NCBI RefSeq assembly: GCF_017315725.1
Contig: NZ_JAFLRG010000001.1
Coordinates: 3,472,001-3,536,000 of the forward strand
DNA length: 64,000 bases
DNA from: Trinickia acidisoli
GTDB lineage: Bacteria; Pseudomonadota; Gammaproteobacteria; Burkholderiales; Burkholderiaceae
Direction of reading: 5' to 3'
The position numbers and the translations under genes were made by a program. Below the pieces are notes generated by a model. That model saw nothing but the letters and a program-made list of their open reading frames with translations, did not search any database and was not told the DNA's origin. How positions within the stretch are numbered: the stretch's first letter is position 1; each line of letters starts with the position of its first letter. This document shows positions 39,313 to 49,008 of this stretch, piece after piece.

Positions 39313-40341
39313 ATGGACGAATTGTCGTGGGAAGAGTGGCAGTCGCTGTGTGAAATGATGAACGGATATATCAAGACGCAGGTGCTATCGACGGCATGCG
39401 ATCTCGGCGTATTCGATGCAATCGAGCGAGGCGCCACAGTCGCTTCGTTGTCCAAGCAGCTCGAAATCGCCGAGCACGGCTGCCGCGTGCTGCTTCTCGG
39501 CCTCAAGCAATTGAAGCTCGTGAGCGAGCGCGAAGACGGTGCCCTCGTGAATGCGCCGCTCACGCGTCGCTGTTTGCTGCGCGGATCGGCGCAATCGATG
39601 GTTCCGTTCGTCCACCTGAACGATAAGATCCAGCATCGCGCCTGCCTGCATTTCACGCGCGCATTGCGCGAAGGGCGCAATGCCGGTCTCGACGAATTTC
39701 CCGGCGATACGCCAACGCTTTACGGACGCATGGCCGTCGACCCCGCGCTCGAGCGCCTGTTTCACGAGGGGATGGGCGCCTATACGCGGCTCTCTCCGCG
39801 CATGATGGCAGTCAAGGAGTTCGGCGACGTATCGACGCTGCTCGATCTCGGAGGCGGCGACGGCACCAATGCGGTTCGCCTCTGCGAGCGCTATCCGTCA
39901 TTGAAGGTGAAACTCGTCGACCTGCCTTCCGTGATCGAGAAGGCGCGGGCCAACATCGCGGCGCACGGCCTCGCCGATCGCGTCACCTGTGAGGCCGTCG
40001 ACATGTTTGCGGACCCTTGGCCGAACGGATGTGACGGCGTGATCTTCTCGCACGTCCTCGAGATTTTCTCGCCGGACAGAATCCGGTTCCTCTACCAAAA
40101 GGCGCGCACCTACCTCGAACCGGGCGGGCATCTGTTCGTTTGGTCGCTGATGTGCGATGACGACGAAGCGGGCGGCTTGCAGTCGGTCAAATCGTCGCTG
40201 TATTTCGTCACCGTCGCGAGCGGCGAAGGGATGGCCTATCCGGTGCGCAATCACGTCCAGTGGCTGAACGAGGCCGGCTTCGATACGATCGAGCAGTACG
40301 ACGCGCGCGCCATCGATCATTGCGCGCTCGTGGCGCGCTAA
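39313..40341 (+). CDS. SAM-dependent O-methyltransferase with dimerisation domain
   Basis: 342 residues from the ATG at 39313, with GGAAGGAG upstream. The N-terminal winged-helix dimerisation domain (about 10-85) is followed by a class I methyltransferase fold: LLDLGGGDGTNAVRLCERYPSLKVKLVDLPSV, FSHVLEIFSPDRIRFLYQKARTYLEPGGHLFVW. This is the plan of the hydroxyneurosporene / acetylserotonin O-methyltransferase group that tailors natural products. It lies 31 bases after the DUF6875-like gene, closing the three-gene cassette. Confidence 0.88.
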   Translation: MDELSWEEWQSLCEMMNGYIKTQVLSTACDLGVFDAIERGATVASLSKQLEIAEHGCRVLLLGLKQLKLVSEREDGALVNAPLTRRCLLRGSAQSMVPFVHLNDKIQHRACLHFTRALREGRNAGLDEFPGDTPTLYGRMAVDPALERLFHEGMGAYTRLSPRMMAVKEFGDVSTLLDLGGGDGTNAVRLCERYPSLKVKLVDLPSVIEKARANIAAHGLADRVTCEAVDMFADPWPNGCDGVIFSHVLEIFSPDRIRFLYQKARTYLEPGGHLFVWSLMCDDDEAGGLQSVKSSLYFVTVASGEGMAYPVRNHVQWLNEAGFDTIEQYDARAIDHCALVAR

Positions 40342-40437
40342 TGCGGGCATGACGAAATTGGCGCACCCGCAGGCGCGCCATCTTCAAGCCAACGCAATCG
40401 TTAGAGACGTCAAAGACCTTGAAGGCACGAGCGACGC

Positions 40438-41841
40438 TCAGGCCTCCAGTTGCTCGAGCACCTTGCCCTTCGTCTCGATACCGAGGAAGTGAACCGTCAC
40501 GGCGGCAAGGAACGGCACGGCCGCGAGGATGTAGAACGCGACGTCGAGATTGCCGCCGATCATCGTCTTCGACACGATCGTCGGCGCGAAGATAGCGGCC
40601 ACCTTCAGCCACGCGCCGCCAACGCCGCAGCCGAGCGCGCGGATGCTTGTGGGATAGAGTTCCGGCGTGTAGACATAGGCGGTGATGAATCCGCTCGCCA
40701 GGAACCCCAGCGCCAGCGCGCAGAACGTCGCGACGACGTACACCGACATCGAATAGCACGCGCCCGCCAGCGCCAACGAAAGCGCACACAGCACGAACGA
40801 GACGTTGATGATCGGCTTGCGGCCCACCTTGTCGACGAGCAGCGCGCAGGTCAGCGAGCCCAGCACGCCCAGCACCGAAGCGGCCACGGCCAAGTTCAGC
40901 GCGAGTTGCAGCGGTGCGTGGTAGATCGTGCGATAGATCGTCGGCAGCCAGGTCGACAGCCCATACTGAATAAATCCGCAGGTCATCCACAGCATCGCGA
41001 CGGCAAGCGTACGTTTCAGATAGGCCGGCCCGAGCAGATCCTTCACGCTGCGCTTCGGGTGACGATTGGCCAATGCATCGAAATGCGCGGCGTTCGTCAC
41101 CGGCTCGAGCACGCCTTTCGCCGCACGCTCGAACGCCGTCACCGCAACGTCGGCTTCCTCGAGCCGCGCACGCTCGGCCAGCCAACGCGGCGATTCCGGC
41201 ACGAGACGACGCAACGCGACGAACAGAATCAGCGGCATGCCGCCGATGAAGTACATCGTCTGCCAGCCGAAACGCGGTACGACCCACGCGCCGAGCGCAT
41301 TCGACGCCAATAGACCGATCGGGAACACGATCTCGTAGAGCAACACGAAACGTCCGCGGCCATGCGCGCGGCTGATCTCGTTGATGTAGGTGGCCGCGAC
41401 CGGCAGCTCGCCGCCGAGGCCGATACCCTGCACCACGCGCAGCGCAGCGAACACCGCGAAACCGGGTGCGAAGCCGCACGCAATGCTCGTCACGCCGATG
41501 ATGCCCGAACTCCACGCGATGGCGCGCACGCGGCCGTGCCGCTCGGCGAGCCACGGAAACAGGAACGCGCCGAGCAACTGGCCGACGGACCCGGAGGCGA
41601 TCAGAAAGCCGATCGTCCAAGGCGATAGATGCCACTTCTGGATCAGCATCGGCAGCGTCGCGGCAATCGCGATCACGTCGAAGCCGTCGAAGAACGTGGC
41701 CAGGCCGATGAGCAAGCGCGCACGCACCTGCATGGCGTTGCGCGGCAGCCGCTCGAGCCGCGCGATGATCGACCCGCGCGTGTGCGGCTCGCTCAAGTCG
41801 ACGCCGCTGCCCTGCCCGATGAAGTTATCGATGATACCCAT
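40438..41841 (-). CDS. MFS transporter, probable aromatic-acid or metabolite importer
   Basis: 467 residues from the ATG at 41839-41841, which has AGGAGG upstream. Twelve hydrophobic helices, with motif A as WLAERHGRVRA and, in the second half, LVDKVGRKP. PESPRWLAERARLEEA follows helix 6. This is the pattern of the aromatic acid:H+ symporter / sugar porter-like importers. It is the last gene of the Rieske operon, 31 bases after the reductase gene, so uptake of the pathway substrate is the likely role. Confidence 0.87.
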   Translation of the reverse strand: MGIIDNFIGQGSGVDLSEPHTRGSIIARLERLPRNAMQVRARLLIGLATFFDGFDVIAIAATLPMLIQKWHLSPWTIGFLIASGSVGQLLGAFLFPWLAERHGRVRAIAWSSGIIGVTSIACGFAPGFAVFAALRVVQGIGLGGELPVAATYINEISRAHGRGRFVLLYEIVFPIGLLASNALGAWVVPRFGWQTMYFIGGMPLILFVALRRLVPESPRWLAERARLEEADVAVTAFERAAKGVLEPVTNAAHFDALANRHPKRSVKDLLGPAYLKRTLAVAMLWMTCGFIQYGLSTWLPTIYRTIYHAPLQLALNLAVAASVLGVLGSLTCALLVDKVGRKPIINVSFVLCALSLALAGACYSMSVYVVATFCALALGFLASGFITAYVYTPELYPTSIRALGCGVGGAWLKVAAIFAPTIVSKTMIGGNLDVAFYILAAVPFLAAVTVHFLGIETKGKVLEQLEA

Positions 41842-41872
41842 GCGTCTCGTCCTCCTGTCCCCTACGTGTGAT

Positions 41873-43114
41873 TTATGCAAGTGTCTTGCCGATGTCGGTC
41901 AGGGCCGCGAGATCGACCGGGCGGCCCTGGCTCATCCATTTGCGTGCGAGCTTCAACTCGCGCGGCGTATTGATTGCGATCACGCCACGCAAGTTGCCGT
42001 GCTCGACAAAGAACAACGTCGCGCGTTTCTCGTCGAGACTGCCGCGCACGACCGGCGAGCAATCGGTGGGGATGTCGCCGAGAATCTGCAGATTCACGTC
42101 GTACTGATCGGACCAGAACCACGGAATCTCGGCATACGGGGTCTTCACGCCAAGCACTGCCCTGGCCGCGGCGATCGCCTGGTTCTGCGCGTTGGCCCAT
42201 GATTCGAGCCGCACACGGCGTTTGAGCCAGGCATTCGGATGATTCGCGACGTCGCCGCAGGCGAACACGTGAGGGTCCTCGGTCGCGCCGAATTCATCGA
42301 CGACGATGCCATCGGCAATCGCCAGCCCGGCTGCCTCGGCAAGCATCGTATTCGGCGCGAGACCGATACCCGCTACGGCGAAATCGGCATCGAGCGTCGA
42401 ACCGTCGGCAAACGTCGCGCGCACGCGGCTCGCGCCGTCGGGATGGTCATCGAGCGAAACGAGCGATACGCACAGGCGTACGTCCACGCCGTTCGCGCGA
42501 TGCAAAGCGAGCAGGAAATCGGAAACGGCCGGTGGCACGGACCGTGCGCATAGACGCGCGGCCCCTTCGACGACGCATGCCTCGACACCAAGCTTGCGCG
42601 CCGTGGCCGCGACTTCCAACCCGATCCAGCCGCCGCCGACGACCAGCACGCGCCGGCTGCCGCGCAGACGTTCGCCGAGCGCTACGGCTTCGTCGAGCGT
42701 GCGCAAATAGGTAAGGTGCGACGTCTTCGCTATTTGCCGCGGCAGCCGACGCGCCGCACCGCCCGTTGCGATCACGAGGCGGTCGTACCGCACTTTGCGC
42801 CCCGAGGCCGTCTTCACGATGCGCGCCGCGCGATCGAGCAACGTGGCGCAATCGGGCTGCCACGCCTCGACGTTCAGCGTCTCGAACTCGTCCGGCTTCA
42901 CGATGCGCACGGTGTCGATATCGGCGTCGCCCGCGAGCACCGCCTTCGACAACGGCGGGCGCTCGTAGGGCAGATGCATCTCGTCCGCGATCATCACGAG
43001 CCGCCCATCGAAGCCTTCCTTGCGCAGCGTCTTCACCACCCAGCCCGCCGCCTGGCCACCGCCGATCACGACGATGGTGCGCGGCGCTTCATCCGTAGCT
43101 GCATCGGCGCTCAT
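41873..43114 (-). CDS. FAD-dependent ferredoxin reductase of the Rieske oxygenase system
   Basis: 413 residues. FAD motif VIGGGQAAGWVVKTLRKEGF near the N-terminus, then HLPYERPPLSK, NAD motif VVGGGWIGLEVAATARKLG, and the late FAD contact VFACGDVANHP. This is the BphA4 / rubredoxin reductase type that passes electrons from NADH to a Rieske ferredoxin. The ferredoxin (53595-53909) and oxygenase (52120-53211) are in the same operon. Its ATG overlaps the VOC gene stop by 4 bases. Confidence 0.93.
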   Translation of the reverse strand: MSADAATDEAPRTIVVIGGGQAAGWVVKTLRKEGFDGRLVMIADEMHLPYERPPLSKAVLAGDADIDTVRIVKPDEFETLNVEAWQPDCATLLDRAARIVKTASGRKVRYDRLVIATGGAARRLPRQIAKTSHLTYLRTLDEAVALGERLRGSRRVLVVGGGWIGLEVAATARKLGVEACVVEGAARLCARSVPPAVSDFLLALHRANGVDVRLCVSLVSLDDHPDGASRVRATFADGSTLDADFAVAGIGLAPNTMLAEAAGLAIADGIVVDEFGATEDPHVFACGDVANHPNAWLKRRVRLESWANAQNQAIAAARAVLGVKTPYAEIPWFWSDQYDVNLQILGDIPTDCSPVVRGSLDEKRATLFFVEHGNLRGVIAINTPRELKLARKWMSQGRPVDLAALTDIGKTLA

Positions 43115-44085
43115 TGCTTACGCTCCGTCATGAACTTGCCTTGCGGCACTTGCACGTTCGCCGATGCGCTCTTCTGGCGGCGCGTGTTGCCGTCGAGCCC
43201 GCCGTCGACCGCCCATTCCGCGAACACCGTAGGCCCAGGCTCGAACTCGCGCGGCTGCCATGCGGGCGTGAGGATGTCTTCGTCGGCGTAGTACTCGATC
43301 AAACCGCCGGCCGGGTTCTTGAAATACCAGAAGTAAGCCGATGAAACCGGATGCCTGCCCGGCCCGAGTTGCGTGGTCCAGCCGCAGCGGCTGATGTGCA
43401 AGCCGCCGCCGAACACTTCGTGAATGTCGCGTACGGTGAACGCGACGTGGTTCAGGCCGCATCTACCGTCGGGCAGCGCGAGCAGGAACAAGTCGTGATG
43501 ACCGCCGTGCGGTGCGCAGCGCATGAATGCGCCGCGATTCGGATAGCGGTCGGATGTCTCGAAGCCGAGCAGTTCGTGATAGAACTGCTCCTGCTCGGCC
43601 AGGCGGTTCGTGAAGAACACCACGTGTCCCACTTCGATCGGCTCGGCGTGCTCGTAGACGGGCGAAGGCTGATCCACGCGCAGCACCTGGCCCCACACAT
43701 TCGATGGCGACCCTTTCACGTCGAGTTCGCGCTTGCGCGTCACCTCCACGCGAATCGCCATGCCGGCCGGGTCGTAGCAGCCGACTGCGTCTTGCGTTGA
43801 ATAAAATCCGCGCTGTCCGGCGAGCCGCGTGCGCAGCGCATCGAGCTCCGCGCACGTGGCCACGCCCCACGTCACTTCGCGCAGCGTCGGGCCCGCTTCG
43901 AACGCGATGGGCAACGACGGGTCGCTCGCATCGACCACGAGAACCGTACAGCCGTTCATCGTTTCGAAGCGCGTGCGCGTCTCGTCGCGCGCGACCTCCT
44001 TCAAACCCCAGTCCGCGAAAAAGCGTCGACAGGTGTCGAGATCCGTCACGCCGTAGGTGATCTGTTCGATGCCGAGAATCGTCAT
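43111..44085 (-). CDS. VOC-family two-domain protein, extradiol ring-cleavage dioxygenase type
   Basis: 324 residues with two beta-alpha-beta-beta-beta repeats, as in type I extradiol dioxygenases. The second half carries a plausible metal triad: His in EVGHVVFF, His in LNHVAFTV and Glu in GGLIEYYADED. It could cleave a catechol made by the Rieske oxygenase and diol SDR. Metal ligands are conserved, but close similarity to a characterised catechol dioxygenase cannot be checked here, so other VOC reactions are possible. A 30-residue C-terminal tail is Arg/Lys/Gln-rich. Confidence 0.8.
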   Translation of the reverse strand: MTILGIEQITYGVTDLDTCRRFFADWGLKEVARDETRTRFETMNGCTVLVVDASDPSLPIAFEAGPTLREVTWGVATCAELDALRTRLAGQRGFYSTQDAVGCYDPAGMAIRVEVTRKRELDVKGSPSNVWGQVLRVDQPSPVYEHAEPIEVGHVVFFTNRLAEQEQFYHELLGFETSDRYPNRGAFMRCAPHGGHHDLFLLALPDGRCGLNHVAFTVRDIHEVFGGGLHISRCGWTTQLGPGRHPVSSAYFWYFKNPAGGLIEYYADEDILTPAWQPREFEPGPTVFAEWAVDGGLDGNTRRQKSASANVQVPQGKFMTERKQ

Positions 44086-44106
44086 GATGTGCGTCTCCGT
44101 GCGTGC

Positions 44107-45600
44107 TCAGGCGCCCGCCCAAGGCAGCGCGCTGTCGTTCAAACCCCAGTAGAGGCTCTTTTGCTGCATGTACTCGCGAATGCCGAGCCGCCCCTTCTCG
44201 CGGCCCATGCCGCTCTCTTTCCAACCCGAGAACGGCGTGGAGATCGAAAACAGCTTGTACGTATTGATCCAGACGGTGCCCGCCTCGAGCGCGCGCGCGA
44301 CCCGCCAGGCACGCTTGTAGTCGCGCGTCCAGATGCCGGCGGCAAGACCGAACACGCTGTCGTTCGCCTGCTCGAGGAGCGCTTGCTCGTCGTCGAACGG
44401 CATCGCCACGAGCACCGGCCCGAAGATCTCTTCCTGGCAAATGCGCGCACGATTGGGCAAGCCTTCGAGAATCGTCGGTTGATAGAAGAAGCCGTTCTCC
44501 CGGCCATCGCCCACGGGCCGCTCGCCGCCGCACAGCAGACGCCCTCCCTCTTCGAGCCCAAGCGCCACGTAGCGCTCGACCGATTCGCGATGCTTGCCCG
44601 AGATGAGCGGACCCATCTGCGTGTCGGCCCGTGCGGGATCGCCGACACGCAGCTTGCGTGCGCCTTCCACGAGCCGCTTCATGAACGCGTCGTAGATCGA
44701 GCGCTGCACGAAGAGCCGCGAGCCCGCGATGCACGCCTCGCCCGACGAACTGAAGATGCCGTACAGCACACCGTTCACGGCGTGATCGAGATCGGCATCG
44801 TCGAACACGATCGTCGGAGACTTGCCGCCCAATTCGAGCGAAACCGGCATCAGCTTTTCCGCCGCGAGACGCGCGATGCCGCGGCCTACCTCCGTGCCGC
44901 CCGTAAACGACACCTTCTTCACGCGCGGATGCCGCACGAGCACGTCGCCGATCACCGAGCCCTTGCCCGGCAGCACGCTGAGCACGCCCTTGGGCACGCC
45001 CGCTTCCTCGCAGATGCGTGCGAGCGCGAGCGACGTAAGCGGCGTGACTTCAGCAGGCTTGAGGACCACGGCATTGCCACCCGCGAGCGCGGGGGCGAGC
45101 TTCTGCGCGTCGGAGGCGATCGGCGAATTCCACGGCGTGATCGCGGCGATGACCCCGATCGGCTCGTGCACGCTCATCGTCAAGTAATCGCCGCGCGAAG
45201 GCGTCAGTTCCTCGTCGAGCGTTTCGAGGCATGCCGCGTAGTAGCGAAACGTGTTCGCGGCGCTCGCGACGAGCGCACGCGTCTCGCCGATCGGCTTGCC
45301 GTTGTCGCGGCGCTGCAACTGCGCGAGCGCCTCATGCCGCTGCGTGATGAGCTCGGCGATGCGGTACAGCACGAGCGAGCGCTGATGCGGCTTCAAGCCG
45401 GCCCAGTTGGCGCAGCGCCACGCGGCGTCCGCGGCCTCGACCGCTTCTTGCGCATCCTCCGCGCTGGCCGTCGAGACTTCCATGTTCGGTGACTGATCGG
45501 CCGGATAGATGCTGACGAAAGGCGCGGCGCGTCCGCGTCGCCATTGCCCGCCGATCAAGATGTCGCCGTTCGGAACGAGGCTCGTATCGAATGGAGTCAT
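44107..45600 (-). CDS. Aldehyde dehydrogenase
   Basis: 497 residues, full length. Catalytic Cys290 in SSGEACIAGSR and general base Glu256 in LELGGKSPT. The NAD-binding SFTGGTEVGRGIA and ITPWNSP are intact. It probably oxidises a semialdehyde from ring cleavage or from the ThDP enzyme to an acid. It lies 21 bases before the VOC gene and 115 bases after the aspartate dehydrogenase gene, the widest gap in the operon. Confidence 0.95.
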   Translation of the reverse strand: MTPFDTSLVPNGDILIGGQWRRGRAAPFVSIYPADQSPNMEVSTASAEDAQEAVEAADAAWRCANWAGLKPHQRSLVLYRIAELITQRHEALAQLQRRDNGKPIGETRALVASAANTFRYYAACLETLDEELTPSRGDYLTMSVHEPIGVIAAITPWNSPIASDAQKLAPALAGGNAVVLKPAEVTPLTSLALARICEEAGVPKGVLSVLPGKGSVIGDVLVRHPRVKKVSFTGGTEVGRGIARLAAEKLMPVSLELGGKSPTIVFDDADLDHAVNGVLYGIFSSSGEACIAGSRLFVQRSIYDAFMKRLVEGARKLRVGDPARADTQMGPLISGKHRESVERYVALGLEEGGRLLCGGERPVGDGRENGFFYQPTILEGLPNRARICQEEIFGPVLVAMPFDDEQALLEQANDSVFGLAAGIWTRDYKRAWRVARALEAGTVWINTYKLFSISTPFSGWKESGMGREKGRLGIREYMQQKSLYWGLNDSALPWAGA

Positions 45601-45715
45601 GTCAAAGATCCCACTTGGTCCAACTGGTCATTCGTCTCGGCACTGCCCGCTTTTCGACGATCTCGACGATCGGCTCGAAGCGGGCGGCACCCTCGGTCGC
45701 GTCCGCTCGGGCGCG

Positions 45716-46540
45716 TTAGATCACGCAGCGCGCGGCGCGATTGCGCAACGCGCGTATCGCGCTGTAGGCGGTCAGCGCCGACGTCTTCGGGTTGTCCGGC
45801 AGCGGACGCCCACACATCTCCAGTGACATCTCGCCGAACGCCCCGCGGGCGACGATGCGATGCACGTTGCGCGTCACGGCCGGGTCGGCGATCAGGCGCA
45901 CCTTCGTTTGATCGAGCCCGAGGCCCGCGAGCGCGACGGTTGCCGCCACGTTCGCGTTCCTCGGGAACAGACGCGCCGCTTCGCGCGCGCTGCCTTCGAA
46001 GATCACGCGCTCGCTCGTGAGCGCGCGCAAGTCGCACGCCTCTTCGGCCGGCGTGTCGAGCCAACCGAGCGGCGGCTTGCGCCCCGTGTAGAGCACCTCG
46101 TCGAGCCCACCGAGCTTCGCGGCCGACAGCGCGTCGATGCCGCCGATCGCCCCCGACAGCAGCGTGAGCGTCGCGTGACCCTCATCGGCGGCCAGCGAGA
46201 GTTGCTCGAGCAGATCGACATCCGACAGCGCGCCGATCGACGCGACGGCACAGTCGGTACCCGCCTTCAAGAGCGGCATGACATGATCGACGAGCGCGCC
46301 GTGCCCCGCGCATTCGAGCGCGAACTGCGGGCGGCTCGACAGCGCTTCGACCGACGACACCACCTCGACCATTGCATCGACTTGGCCGCGCACGAGGTTC
46401 GCGTGGTGCTCGGGAACGATCACATGCGACACGTGCACGAGCGGGTCCGCCTCGACCGCGCGGTAGACCGTCTGACCGATGGCGCCGAAGCCGATCATCG
46501 CGATGTCGACGGGCGCCGGGCGTGCGAGCGGATCACGCAT
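45716..46540 (-). CDS. L-aspartate dehydrogenase-like protein
   Basis: 274 residues from the ATG at 46538-46540. Rossmann motif [11 protein letters not shown], then the family region [30 protein letters not shown], the active-site NVHRI region and [15 protein letters not shown] at the C-terminus, as in DUF108-type aspartate dehydrogenases. That enzyme interconverts L-aspartate and iminoaspartate/oxaloacetate with NAD(P). Here it is inside a catabolic operon, not near nad genes, so it may act on another amine or imine. It overlaps the ThDP gene by 8 bases. Confidence 0.88.
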   Translation of the reverse strand: MRDPLARPAPVDIAMIGFGAIGQTVYRAVEADPLVHVSHVIVPEHHANLVRGQVDAMVEVVSSVEALSSRPQFALECAGHGALVDHVMPLLKAGTDCAVASIGALSDVDLLEQLSLAADEGHATLTLLSGAIGGIDALSAAKLGGLDEVLYTGRKPPLGWLDTPAEEACDLRALTSERVIFEGSAREAARLFPRNANVAATVALAGLGLDQTKVRLIADPAVTRNVHRIVARGAFGEMSLEMCGRPLPDNPKTSALTAYSAIRALRNRAARCVI

Positions 46541-48191
46541 GTTGCGGCTCCTCCTTGCGCACGGGCGGGCCGGCGAACGCCGTCTCGAAGCTGCCCACCG
46601 CTTGCATATCCACTTCGACGAGCACCGGGCCCGCGTGCGCGATCCCTTCGCCAATCACGGCCTCGGCCTCGTCGAGCGAGGACAGGCGATAGTGCTTGAG
46701 ACCGAGGCTTGCACAGAACTGCGCGAAATCGGGCTGATGCAGATCGACGTAGTAGCGGCGGCCGCCGTACTGCGCATCCTGGATGTTGCGGATCACGCCG
46801 TAGCACTGGTCGTTCATCAATACGATCATCACGTTGGCCTTTTCCTGCACGGCCGTCGCAAGTTCGCCGACGTTCACCATGAGGCCGCCGTCGCCGACGA
46901 GGCATACCGTCTTCGCTGCCGAACCCGCGAGTGCCGCGCCGATCGCCATCTGCATGCCCTGGCCGATGCCGCCGCCGAGTGCATGCACGCCGGCGCGCGG
47001 GCTGAAGATCTTCAGCATCCGGTTACCCCACGTGCTGTTCGAGATCGTGACGTCGCGCACCCAGTTGTAGTCGCGGCCCACCGCGCGCTGCAGCGCCTCG
47101 ACGAGACGTCGATACGGGCCGAGCCCCTTCGCGGTGTCGGCGACCGCCGTTTCGCGCGCGGCGGCGAGGTCGGCGGCGAACGAAGGATCGACCTCGAGCT
47201 TGCCTTCGAGGCACGTCGCGAGTGCGTCGAGGACCGCGGCCGCGTCGCCGTGCACGAACAGGTCGTTGCGATAGCCGCGGTTGTCGGCTAGAGCATCGGC
47301 ATCGATGCGGTAGAGCGGCTGCGGTAGTGCGAGCTTGTACTTGAGCGTTTCGTTGCCGCGCAGGCGCGAGCCGACCACGAGCATCGCATCGCAGGTCGTG
47401 TAGAAGCGCTCCACGGCCGGATGCACGTTGAACGCGCCGAGCGTGGCCGGATGGTCTTCGGGCAGCACCCCACGCCCCTGCACGCTCGTGACCACGCCGA
47501 ACCCGAGCGCAACGAGACGTTCCACCGCCTCACGGGCATGACGCGTGCCGCCGCCGAGCCACAACATGGGGCGCTTCGCTCGAGCGAGCGCCTGCGCCAG
47601 TGCTTCGACACGCGCCTCGTCGTGCGTCAACGCGCTCAAATGCGGCGCGGCGAGATCCTGCGGCCAGGCAGTCAACGCAGCTTGAATATCGATCGGAATC
47701 TCGACGCTCACAGGGCCGCTCGGCGCGGTCCGAGCGACCCGCACGGCTTCGCGCAGGGTCGCGAGCGCCGTGTCCGCCGAACGCACGCGAAACGCAGCCT
47801 TCGAGATCGACGAAAGCATCGTGAGCTGATCGGGCGCTTCGTGAATGTAGGCGAGGTCTTGATCGAGATATTCCGTTTCGATCTGGCCGGTGATGTGCAA
47901 AAGCGCGGTGCCCGCGGTCAAGGCTTCGACCATCGCGCCGGCGGCATTGCCCGCCGCCGTGCCCGTGCTCGTGAACGCCACGCCCAGGCCGCCCGAGACG
48001 CGTGCGAGTCCATCGGCCATATTGACCGCGCCCGCTTCGCCGCGCGCGCCGACATAGCGAATATTGCCGCGCCGACCGATGGCGTCGAGGATCGGCATGT
48101 TGTGAATCGAGATCACGCCGAATGCGGTCGTCACGCCGCATTGTTCGAGAAACGCGGCGATCAGTTCGCCGACGGTAGTGGTGTTAGACAT
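46533..48191 (-). CDS. ThDP-dependent enzyme of the acetolactate-synthase/decarboxylase family
   Basis: 552 residues from the ATG at 48189-48191. The cofactor-activating glutamate is Glu52 in [15 protein letters not shown]. The C-terminal ThDP/Mg motif starts at [15 protein letters not shown] and ends near LMNDQCYGV. The central domain is present, so all three acetolactate-synthase-fold domains are there. It could decarboxylate a 2-oxoacid such as an aryl-glyoxylate or make or break a C-C bond. There is no regulatory small subunit nearby, so true acetolactate synthesis is unlikely. It overlaps both neighbours by 8 bases. Confidence 0.88.
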   Translation of the reverse strand: MSNTTTVGELIAAFLEQCGVTTAFGVISIHNMPILDAIGRRGNIRYVGARGEAGAVNMADGLARVSGGLGVAFTSTGTAAGNAAGAMVEALTAGTALLHITGQIETEYLDQDLAYIHEAPDQLTMLSSISKAAFRVRSADTALATLREAVRVARTAPSGPVSVEIPIDIQAALTAWPQDLAAPHLSALTHDEARVEALAQALARAKRPMLWLGGGTRHAREAVERLVALGFGVVTSVQGRGVLPEDHPATLGAFNVHPAVERFYTTCDAMLVVGSRLRGNETLKYKLALPQPLYRIDADALADNRGYRNDLFVHGDAAAVLDALATCLEGKLEVDPSFAADLAAARETAVADTAKGLGPYRRLVEALQRAVGRDYNWVRDVTISNSTWGNRMLKIFSPRAGVHALGGGIGQGMQMAIGAALAGSAAKTVCLVGDGGLMVNVGELATAVQEKANVMIVLMNDQCYGVIRNIQDAQYGGRRYYVDLHQPDFAQFCASLGLKHYRLSSLDEAEAVIGEGIAHAGPVLVEVDMQAVGSFETAFAGPPVRKEEPQHA

Positions 48192-49008
48192 GTCGTGCAA
48201 CGCCTCCGGATACATCGATGTGACTGCCTGTCGTGTACGACGACAAGGCGGTCGCCAAATAAAAAAGCGCTTGGGCGGCTTCTTCGGGAAGACCGAAGCG
48301 GCCAAGCGGAATGTTTTTCTTGCGCGCGAGCGCGCGCGTCCAGTCGTCCCAACTCCGGCCGCGCGGCTCCTGCGCTTCGTAGCGGCGGCGCCACTGCCCC
48401 GACTCGACGATGCCGATCAGGATCGAGTTCACACGGATATGCTCGGGCGCGAGTTCGCCCGCGAGCGATTTGATCAAGCTGAGCACCCCCGCACGCGCCG
48501 AAGACGTCGCGACCATGTGCGGTTCCGGCTGCAACGCGAGCAGCGAATTCACGCAGACTATCGACGCGTTGCCGCATGCATTGCCGCTCGCCGCTGCCGC
48601 CGCCGCGCGCAGCATCGGCAGAAATGCGCGGGTCGGGCGGATGATGCTGAAGTACTTGAGTTCCAACTCTTCGCGCCAGGCGTCGTCCGTGGTGTCGGCG
48701 AACGTGGACACCCGCCCCTGGCCCGCGTTGTTCACGAGCATGTGCGTCGCGCCGAAACGCGTGTGTACGGCATCGGCAAACGCGCTCACGTCGGTTGCGT
48801 CGAGCACGTTGCAGCGCGTCGCGAGCAGTTGCGCCTGCGGAAAGCGCTCGCGCAAGCGCTGTTCGGCACGCGAAAGTCGCTCGGCATCACGCCCGCAGAT
48901 CGCAACCGATGCGCCCGCCTGCAGAAACAGTTCGGCGGTCGCGAAGCCGATCCCCGACGAACCGCCGGTCACGACGGCAACCTGCCCCGTCAAATCGATT
49001 TGAATCAT
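48184..49008 (-). CDS. SDR-fold protein without the catalytic Tyr/Lys
   Basis: 274 residues. NAD(P) motif TGGSSGIG (14-21), NNAG at about 93-96 and the catalytic serine Ser155 are present. At the place of the YxxxK motif, exactly 13 residues after that serine, the sequence reads TSSAR (Thr168, Arg172). Helix aF continues as AGVLSLIKSLAGEL, so the alignment is unambiguous. The usual proton-relay Tyr and Lys are therefore missing. It may have a different mechanism, a structural role or a non-redox function. It overlaps iclR by 4 bases and the ThDP gene by 8. Confidence 0.85.
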   Translation of the reverse strand: MIQIDLTGQVAVVTGGSSGIGFATAELFLQAGASVAICGRDAERLSRAEQRLRERFPQAQLLATRCNVLDATDVSAFADAVHTRFGATHMLVNNAGQGRVSTFADTTDDAWREELELKYFSIIRPTRAFLPMLRAAAAAASGNACGNASIVCVNSLLALQPEPHMVATSSARAGVLSLIKSLAGELAPEHIRVNSILIGIVESGQWRRRYEAQEPRGRSWDDWTRALARKKNIPLGRFGLPEEAAQALFYLATALSSYTTGSHIDVSGGVARHV

